Positions 58,121 through 64,000 of a stretch of 64,000 nt of DNA are shown here, in pieces. Origin of the DNA: Eubacterium ventriosum (GTDB lineage Bacteria > Bacillota > Clostridia > Lachnospirales > Lachnospiraceae); assembly GCF_025150745.1 (NCBI RefSeq), contig NZ_CP102282.1, positions 507,501-571,500 of the forward strand, written 5' to 3'. A program made the position numbers and the translations under genes. The number at the start of each line of letters is the position of its first letter. Position 1 is the first letter of the stretch. The notes beneath the pieces are model-generated. The model saw only the letters and a list, made by a program, of their open reading frames with translations. It did not search any database and was not told the DNA's origin.

Positions 58121-58160
58121 AAGCCGCAGCGAAAATGAAATTCGCTGCGGCTTGTTTTTA
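58121..58160 (+). terminator. Terminator of the surface cluster
   Basis: A perfect 13-bp stem (AAGCCGCAGCGAA with TTCGCTGCGGCTT), 7-nt loop, then GTTTTTA. Confidence 0.95.
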
Positions 58161-58199
58161 TACGTATATAATTTCAGTGGCTACAATTTCGGTCGTGTT

Positions 58200-58286
58200 A
58201 TTTCGAAAAGAACATTCTCTCTTTTTTTAATGCGGCGAATGCCGCATCAGCGAAATGAAGCGAAGCGTAATTGAGCTGTGCACTGC
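58200..58286 (+). repeat. Right copy of the 87-bp island-border direct repeat
   Basis: Matches 38485-38571 at 82 of 87 positions. Here the 3' arm of the tRNA-Lys terminator lacks its 5' partner, so it cannot form the long hairpin. This fits a duplicated target or a recombination joint. Confidence 0.85.
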
Positions 58287-58477
58287 TCATAGTGAAACAA
58301 AAATTAACAATACAGTTTTATAAAAACGTTTTCTATGCTACAATCACTCACAGGAAGACTATGTTCTGAATTTAGAGTAAATGAAAAACAAGAAATGTAT
58401 TGAAAATCTAATATTATTAATTCTAATTTAAATCCATTTAAGAGTAAAAGAATATTAATTCACGGAGGATAAATTAT

Positions 58478-58645
58478 ATGAGAAGTAAAATTTTTTTAAT
58501 TGCAATAGTCATTTTCCTGGTATGCCTTTTGTTGGAACAGTTGAAAAGAACAAAAAAGGAAGGTTTAGATAAACTGTCAATTGGAGGATTATCAGTAGCA
58601 ATTATAGGAGTAGTGATTGTTTTAATTTCTTCTATTTTTGTATAG
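58478..58645 (+). CDS. Small two-helix membrane protein
   Basis: 55 aa, below usual ORF thresholds. ATG 58478 is preceded by GGAGG. Two helices (IFLIAIVIFLVCLLL and GGLSVAIIGVVIVLISSIFV) are joined by a basic loop QLKRTKKEG. Followed by another small membrane gene. No family recognised. Confidence 0.6.
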   Translation: MRSKIFLIAIVIFLVCLLLEQLKRTKKEGLDKLSIGGLSVAIIGVVIVLISSIFV

Positions 58646-58696
58646 AAAAAGAAAGTAGTTGAAATATAAATAAAATACATTAAAGAGGAATAAAGA

Positions 58697-59068
58697 ATGA
58701 TTAAAATTTTAATAGCAGTTATCCTAGTAATTATAATGTTTTTGGTTAATAAAATGTGTATGAAAAAGAATAAGTACTTTTTTCCAATAATACCTTTTAT
58801 CATATCATGTGTCATTATCGGTATAAGTATTTTTCAGATTGTTCAAAAAGAAAATGAATATGCAGCAGATGAAATACAGCCTGTTGCAATAGAAGAAAGT
58901 GGATTTGAAAGCGATTCTTCTATAAGTGATGAGAATGATTTTAGCAATGATAAAAAAGTATCTACACATAAAAGCTTGTTTGCAATAGATTTGTTAGGAG
59001 ATTTTATAGTGATAAATATACCAACTATTTTATGTACATTGGATATTGCAAAGAAAAAGAGAAATTAA
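58697..59068 (+). CDS. Small membrane protein of unknown function
   Basis: 123 aa. Two N-terminal helices (ILIAVILVIIMFLVNKM and FFPIIPFIISCVIIGISIF), an acidic Ser-rich segment (ESGFESDSSISDENDF), and a weaker C-terminal hydrophobic stretch. ATG 58697 follows GAGGAA. It probably forms an operon with the 58.5-kb gene. Function unknown. Confidence 0.6.
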   Translation: MIKILIAVILVIIMFLVNKMCMKKNKYFFPIIPFIISCVIIGISIFQIVQKENEYAADEIQPVAIEESGFESDSSISDENDFSNDKKVSTHKSLFAIDLLGDFIVINIPTILCTLDIAKKKRN

Positions 59069-59235
59069 TTGGGGTCGAAACGTTCTCGCAAATATAGATG
59101 TAAAGTAATAAGTTAATAGATATTGAGTAAACAACATTAGTTATCAATAAGTATTAACTTATTATTTTTATATTGATATACTTGCTCAATGGAAATTGGA
59201 TGAAGAGTTAAGCAAGTTGGAATTGGAGGCTGCAT

Positions 59236-59361
59236 ATGAATCCTTACATTTTTAAAAGAAAAGATGAACCTATTGCAATAATAAATTTGACTGAGGATGG
59301 TTCAATAGTAAATTACAAACTTAATTCAAAATATGAAAGATATATTTGTGGAATAAAACAA
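59236..59361 (+). pseudogene. Truncated gene start (about 42 codons)
   Basis: A good ribosome site (TTGGAGG) and ATG 59236 open MNPYIFKRKDEPIAIINLTE. The frame soon runs through the terminator hairpin at 59361-59411 and ends at 59493 antisense to a real gene. Only the first part is plausible as coding, so it looks like a 3'-deleted gene. Family uncertain. Confidence 0.35.
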
Positions 59362-59411
59362 AAAAGGATTGTCGCATTGGTGATAAATTTACAAAAGCGA
59401 CAATCCTTTTA
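59361..59411. terminator. Bidirectional terminator
   Basis: A 14-bp stem (AAAAGGATTGTCGC with GCGACAATCCTTTT) and a 21-nt loop, between converging genes. Confidence 0.85.
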
Positions 59412-59424
59412 TTATTTTCGTTTA

Positions 59425-60153
59425 CTAATTAACTTTATAATAAAGTGTTATGGCATTTTTCTGGCACACGGCATCAAGTGTGTATGCCTTTGATTTCCAC
59501 CATGATTCTTTTGAACCGTCAGACCAGCTTCTTGAGAATGAAGCCTGTCCGTATGTGTTTGTAAGCGTGTTGATCATGTTGTTGTACTGGTCCATCCCCA
59601 CTTCGCCATACTGAACTCTTATTTCTGTTAATTCTTTATTCTTAAATACGTATACAAGCATACACGTGTTAGAATCAGTGTTAACAGGAATTCCAAGGAC
59701 TGCTGGGGATTTTTCACCGTTAAACTTGTAAGTCAGGTAAGTGTATGTATCACCCTTGTCACTTGAATCTGCTGAAGCTTCGCTTGGATTGTCCAGTGTT
59801 ATGCTACGTTTTGATTCAAACTTTTTAACCTGGTTAATGTTTTTGTCAAAGATTGAATCTTTGGCAGTAGCTTTCTTAGAAGAATCTCCAAAGAAGTTTA
59901 CATAATTATCAATTGTTTCGTCTTCGCCAATTTCTCCGTCTAATGAGCCATTTGTTTCAACTACGCTTAAAACGGTTGTGCTTGCATTGTTATTTGCAAC
60001 AGCACCGGCGTTGTTAGTGTCATTTTTTGAACTATTGTTTTTGCTGAAAATGAAAACAGCAATGCCTATAACTACCACCACGGTAAAAATAAGAATGTAT
60101 AAAGCATTGTTATCTTTAGCAGTGCCGGGAGTCTTGTTTTTTCTCTCGCTCAT
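59425..60153 (-). CDS. Membrane-anchored extracytoplasmic protein, unknown
   Basis: 242 aa. Short cytoplasmic N-terminus, one membrane helix (ALYILIFTVVVVIGIAVFIF), an Asn/Ser/Thr-rich linker, then a folded domain with Trp-rich SRSWSDGSKESWWKSKAYTLD. ATG 60153 follows GGAGG. No recognised family. Convergent with the truncated gene and divergent from the sugar kinase. Confidence 0.75.
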   Translation of the reverse strand: MSERKNKTPGTAKDNNALYILIFTVVVVIGIAVFIFSKNNSSKNDTNNAGAVANNNASTTVLSVVETNGSLDGEIGEDETIDNYVNFFGDSSKKATAKDSIFDKNINQVKKFESKRSITLDNPSEASADSSDKGDTYTYLTYKFNGEKSPAVLGIPVNTDSNTCMLVYVFKNKELTEIRVQYGEVGMDQYNNMINTLTNTYGQASFSRSWSDGSKESWWKSKAYTLDAVCQKNAITLYYKVN

Positions 60154-60291
60154 AAAAAACCTCCATATTTGTGTTGAAACAATTTTATCACAAATAACAG
60201 CTAATATAAAGACAATAAAGTTACAAAAAGTAAAAAATGTGGTATCATCATATTGAATTATACAAAAGAAAAAACAGGAAGGGATGTAAAA

Positions 60292-61236
60292 ATGAAGAAA
60301 CTTTTAGCTATTGGAGAAGCATTAATAGATTTTATTCCCCGGAATACAGGAGTTCCAATTAAACAGGTGGAATCTTTTAAGCCGGCTGTAGGTGGAGCAC
60401 CTGCCAATGTTTGTGGAGCATTTACTAAACTTGGAGGAGAGTCTAAGTTAATAACTCAGTTAGGTAATGATCCTTTTGGTGACAAAATTGTTGATGAATT
60501 TGAATATTATGGCATTGGATGTGAATATGTTTCAAGAATTAATGATGCCAATACTTCATTAGCTTTTGTTGCGTTAAAAGATGATGGTAACAGAGAGTTT
60601 TCTTTCTACAGAAAACCGGGTGCAGATATGCTTCTTAAGCCTGAAACAATAAAAGAAGATTGGTTTAAGGATGCTTTCGCATTACATTTTTGTTCAGTGT
60701 CAATTGGAGATTTTCCAATGAAGGATGCTCATGAGAAAGCGATTGAATATGCTGCAAACAGTGGAGCAATTATTAGTTTTGATCCTAATGTAAGATTGGC
60801 ACTTTGGGATGACATTGATTTACTTAGAAAGAGAATTAATGAATTTATTCCGAAGGCAGATATTGTTAAGATTTCTGATGAGGAACTTGAATTTATTACA
60901 GGAAAAGATAGCATTGAAGATGCTTTGCCACAGTTATTTACAGGCAGAGTTAAATTAGTTATTTATACTAAAGGTTCTGAAGGGGCAGAGGCATATACTA
61001 AGAGTGTAAGTGCAAGTGCACCGGCAGAAAAGGTTAATGCAATAGACACAACAGGTGCTGGAGATGCCTTTATTGGTTCATTATTATATCAGTTGGCAGA
61101 AGACGGTGTTACAACAGACAGCATTGCTGATTTGACAGAAGATAAATTAGAAGAATACTTAAAGAAATCTAATGGTTATTGCGCAAAAAGTGTACTGGAA
61201 AACGGAGCAATTGCATCTTATCCAACATCACTTTAA
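60292..61236 (+). CDS. PfkB-family sugar kinase (probable fructokinase)
   Basis: 314 aa from ATG 60292 (MKKLLAIGEALIDFIP), which follows GGAAGGG; the upstream extension is unsupported. N-terminal motif GGAPANVCGAFTKLGG, and the second PfkB signature DTTGAGDAFIGSLLYQL with the catalytic Asp. Phosphorylates a sugar, most likely fructose, judging by the overall fit to bacterial fructokinases. No linked transporter. Confidence 0.88.
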   Translation: MKKLLAIGEALIDFIPRNTGVPIKQVESFKPAVGGAPANVCGAFTKLGGESKLITQLGNDPFGDKIVDEFEYYGIGCEYVSRINDANTSLAFVALKDDGNREFSFYRKPGADMLLKPETIKEDWFKDAFALHFCSVSIGDFPMKDAHEKAIEYAANSGAIISFDPNVRLALWDDIDLLRKRINEFIPKADIVKISDEELEFITGKDSIEDALPQLFTGRVKLVIYTKGSEGAEAYTKSVSASAPAEKVNAIDTTGAGDAFIGSLLYQLAEDGVTTDSIADLTEDKLEEYLKKSNGYCAKSVLENGAIASYPTSL

Positions 61237-61412
61237 TGTGTGCAATTTACACAAAAAACATTTAGTGTTGGATAATAAAAAATGAATATTGAATAACTGA
61301 ATATTATTTGTTATAATATAGACGTAGTACCTAATACTTAAATCTTTTAATTTAAATTAAAAGATGAGTCTCTCCTAAGACTCACAAGTATACTAACATA
61401 TTTTTCAGTCCG

Positions 61413-61445
61413 GAACGGTTAATGGCAAGGGGGCCTTAACCGTTC
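61413..61445 (+). promoter_or_regulatory. Leader hairpin before the ATP-grasp gene
   Basis: A 10-bp stem (GAACGGTTAA with TTAACCGTTC) extended by 3 bp after a bulge. It lies 12 nt before GGAGG of the next gene. A smaller GAGTCT/AGACTC hairpin occurs at about 61365-61382. A TATAAT at about 61314 could be the promoter. The 230-nt leader may be regulatory. No riboswitch class recognised. Confidence 0.45.
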
Positions 61446-61466
61446 TTTACGTTATATGGAGGAATT

Positions 61467-62342
61467 ATGAAGACAGGTTGGTTAATAGTAAACGGATATT
61501 TGGAAAGTGAAAAGTTTGATGAAATATATAACTGGTTAATTGAAGCAGCAGAAAAGAGAGATTGCAAGTTAAGAAAGCTTCCAAACGACCAGGTTGATTC
61601 AGTATTGAAAATTAGTTCCGGCAGCACGAACTGGAAGCAGAAGCCTGATTTTGTGTTATTTTGGGATAAGGATGTTAAGCTTGCAAAAACTTTAGAGGCA
61701 GAAGGTTTCAAAGTGTTTAACAGTGCAGAGGCAATAGAAACATGTGATGATAAAGCACTTACTTTTATTAAATTAAAGAACACGGATATTAAGATGCCTG
61801 CAACTTATATGGCACCAATGACTTTCGATAAGGAATACAAAGATTATACATTTGTGCTTCAAATCGAAGGCAGCCTTGGATATCCAATGGTAATTAAGGA
61901 GAACAAAGGCTCTTTCGGTGAACAGGTTTACCTTGTTAATAATTATTATGAAGCTGTTGAAAAAATAAAAGCTATAGGTCATTGTGATTTTATAATGCAG
62001 GAGTATATTGAAAGTTCAAAAGGCAGGGATGTGCGAATCCATATTGTGGGAGACAAGATAGTTACTGCAATGGAACGTGTTAACGAAGATGACTTCCGCG
62101 CTAACATTACAAATGGCGGAAAGATGAAGAAATACACGCCTACAGAGGAACAGTGTGAAATGGCACTTAAGGTCTGCAGAGAGTTAAAGCTTGATTTTGC
62201 CGGAGTGGACATTATGTTTGGAAAGCAGGGTGAACCTGTATTGTGCGAAGTTAATTCTAACGCACATTTTAAGAACATATATGACTGTACGGGAGTAAAT
62301 GTGGCAGATGAAATTATGGAGTATATACTTAATAAAGTTTAG
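61467..62342 (+). CDS. ATP-grasp ligase (RimK-like)
   Basis: 291 aa. N-terminal preATP-grasp domain (KTGWLIVNGYLESEKFDEIY). ATP-grasp core: YPMVIKENKGSFGEQVYLV, IMQEYIESSKGRDVRIHIVGD, and metal-binding LDFAGVDIMFGKQGEPVLCEVNSNAHF. It joins a carboxylate and an amine using ATP. RimK-type proteins include glutamate ligases, but the substrate here is unknown. Sits 227 nt before dltA. Confidence 0.85.
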   Translation: MKTGWLIVNGYLESEKFDEIYNWLIEAAEKRDCKLRKLPNDQVDSVLKISSGSTNWKQKPDFVLFWDKDVKLAKTLEAEGFKVFNSAEAIETCDDKALTFIKLKNTDIKMPATYMAPMTFDKEYKDYTFVLQIEGSLGYPMVIKENKGSFGEQVYLVNNYYEAVEKIKAIGHCDFIMQEYIESSKGRDVRIHIVGDKIVTAMERVNEDDFRANITNGGKMKKYTPTEEQCEMALKVCRELKLDFAGVDIMFGKQGEPVLCEVNSNAHFKNIYDCTGVNVADEIMEYILNKV

Positions 62343-62569
62343 ATAACACAGAAAATATCTGTCAGGCATATAATCTGATGACAAATTACGAAAAGCTTTA
62401 TGAAAAACGAAAGAAATTCTAAAGATAGGGTAAAGAAAAAGTTAATTGTTGAAAATTGTATTGAAAATAAAAATATATGATGATATGATGTGTAGGAAAG
62501 AAAAAACGACAATATTGTATCACAATCAGACATTCAATACAGTTAACGACAAGATAAAGGGGTAAGAGT

Positions 62570-64000
62570 ATGAATATATTAGAAAATATTAAATATTATG
62601 CAGCAACCAGTGAATCTAGGATTGCTATTAAAAGTGGAGATAGTGTTCTAACTTATAAACAGTTGGAGGAATATTCTAACAGGCTTGCTGCGTGGATTAA
62701 TAGGAACCTTAGTAGCAACAAGGTTCCTATTGTTGTATATGGGCATAAGAATCCATATATGGTTGTGTGCTTTTTAGCGTGCGTTAAGTCAGGAAGGGCT
62801 TATTGTCCACAGGACATATCCATACCGGATACAAGAGTTATGGATACGGCAGAGTGTGTTAATCCTGAAGTGATTTTTAAAGTAGAAGGCGATATGGATT
62901 TTGATGGCTATAATGTGAAAAATCTTGACAGCATTAAAAAGATAATAGAAGAGGAACAGGAAGAATATTGTCCGGAATGGGCTACTAAACCGGAAGATAT
63001 ATACTATATTCTGTTTACGTCAGGAAGCACAGGAAAGCCGAAAGGAGTAAAGATTACTTTTGACTGTTTAAACAATTATTTGGATTGGTCAGTTAATTTG
63101 GGAAGTTCAAAGCAGGACAAGGAAGGAAAGAATTTTGTCAATCAGGCACCATTTTCTTTTGATTTGTCGGTGATGGATTTGTATACAAGTCTTGCATGTG
63201 GTGGAACACTTCACACAATGACAAAGAAGATGCAGGAAGATTACAATGCTATGTTTGAACACTTTAAACAGTCAGATATTAATGTGTGGGTATCAACACC
63301 GTCTTTTGCAGATATGTGTTTGTCAGACAGAAAGTTTTCAGGAGAGTTAATTCCTAATTTGGAAGTATTTCTTTTTTGCGGTGAGGTACTTACAACGGCA
63401 ACAGTTTCAAAGCTTCACCAGAGATTCCCGAAAGCTAAGGTTATTAATACATATGGACCAACAGAGTCTACAGTTGCAGTAACAGATGTTGAGATTACAC
63501 CTGAACTACTTGAAAATATAATGAGTCAGGGCAAGTCATTGCCTGTTGGACACGAGAAAAAAGGAACAATTATTGAAATTCACGGTGAGCAGGGTGAAAT
63601 ATTAGAAGAAGGACAACAGGGTGAAATTATTATAATCGGTGACACGGTAAGTACCGGATATTATAAAAGAGATGATTTAACAAAGAAGGCATTCTTTCAG
63701 TGTGAACGTAATGGAATAAAATACAGAGCATACCATACAGGAGATGCAGGATATCTAAAAGAGGGGCAACTTTTCTATAACGGACGAATTGACTTACAGG
63801 TTAAACTTCACGGCTACCGTATTGAAGTGGAGGATATTGAAAATAATATGCTAAGGCTTCCGCAAATAAGTCACGCGGTTGTTTTACCAAATATAAAAGA
63901 CGGAAAGGTGAAAAGTCTTACAGCTTTTGTGACAGGTGATAAAGGTGAAAAGTCTGATTTGGAATTTAGCAGACAAATAAAGACGGAACTTAAGGAAATA
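62570..64000 (+). CDS. dltA: D-alanine--D-alanyl carrier protein ligase DltA (3' end outside window)
   Basis: 477 codons, cut by the right edge. Adenylation-domain motifs are YILFTSGSTGKPKGVKIT (A3), NTYGPTESTVAVTD (A5), YHTGDAGYL (A7) and GRIDLQVKLHGYRIEVEDIE (A8). These match the DltA subfamily. It activates D-Ala for esterification of teichoic acids via DltC. ATG 62570 follows AAAGGGG. A stand-alone amino-acid-adenylating enzyme is the alternative. Confidence 0.9.
   Translation, partial: MNILENIKYYAATSESRIAIKSGDSVLTYKQLEEYSNRLAAWINRNLSSNKVPIVVYGHKNPYMVVCFLACVKSGRAYCPQDISIPDTRVMDTAECVNPEVIFKVEGDMDFDGYNVKNLDSIKKIIEEEQEEYCPEWATKPEDIYYILFTSGSTGKPKGVKITFDCLNNYLDWSVNLGSSKQDKEGKNFVNQAPFSFDLSVMDLYTSLACGGTLHTMTKKMQEDYNAMFEHFKQSDINVWVSTPSFADMCLSDRKFSGELIPNLEVFLFCGEVLTTATVSKLHQRFPKAKVINTYGPTESTVAVTDVEITPELLENIMSQGKSLPVGHEKKGTIIEIHGEQGEILEEGQQGEIIIIGDTVSTGYYKRDDLTKKAFFQCERNGIKYRAYHTGDAGYLKEGQLFYNGRIDLQVKLHGYRIEVEDIENNMLRLPQISHAVVLPNIKDGKVKSLTAFVTGDKGEKSDLEFSRQIKTELKEI

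Noticed and set aside
59362-59493. C-terminal half of the 85-codon frame at 59.2 kb
   Set aside because: Runs through a terminator hairpin and antisense to the 59.4-60.2 kb gene.

Overview
The window looks like the chromosomal replication-origin region of a low-G+C Gram-positive anaerobe of the Clostridia, most probably a Lachnospiraceae/Eubacterium-type gut bacterium. This rests on gene order (gyrA-gyrB-recF-yaaA-dnaN-dnaA | oriC | rpmH-rnpA-yidD-yidC-jag-mnmE-mnmG-rsmG-parA-parB), AT-rich codon use, a class I two-subunit fumarase, a V-type ATPase operon and a DltA-type surface module. The species is not identified from sequence alone.

Layout. 1-9.8 kb, minus strand: fumarase subunits, both gyrase subunits, recF, the S4 protein YaaA, dnaN, dnaA. 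8.07-8.41 kb and 9.80-10.25 kb: a bipartite oriC with TTATTAACA/TTATCAACA DnaA-box-like sites on both sides of dnaA. 10.3-21.1 kb, plus strand: rpmH to parB, with four perfect parS sites before parA, then a DUF4446-like protein. 21.2-26.9 kb: a kinase-fold protein, serS, tRNA-Arg, a DnaQ-like exonuclease, a tyrosine-recombinase homologue lacking its nucleophile, and a D,D-carboxypeptidase. 27.2-35.7 kb, minus: a complete nine-gene V-ATPase operon. 36.0-38.4 kb: trmB, an AI-2E-type transporter and tRNA-Lys.

38.5-58.3 kb is an accessory island bracketed by 87-bp direct repeats (94% identical). It contains (a) a deleted integrative element with an integrase 3' fragment and a probable S8-protease remnant; (b) a second related element with a frameshifted integrase, a 5'-truncated MobA/MobL relaxase overprinted by coiled-coil genes, and a cargo cassette of an acidic-leader protein, a membrane protein and a subtilisin-like lipoprotein; (c) a compositionally different module with an AgrA/AgrC-like two-component system and six cell-surface genes. 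Those six genes share two repeated domain types and end with an FPKTG sortase-type anchor protein. Their layout resembles the WxL/Csc surface clusters, but the shared W-G-x-M-x-F-T-Y domain is not one I recognise.

58.3-64 kb returns to ordinary chromosome: small membrane proteins, a membrane-anchored unknown, a PfkB sugar kinase, an ATP-grasp ligase and the 5' part of dltA.

The most interesting parts are the surface cluster at 50.1-58.1 kb, the protease cassette at 44.5-47.5 kb, the tandem element borders, and a TTTATGTAAA motif shared by oriC and a 38-bp interrupted palindrome before parB.
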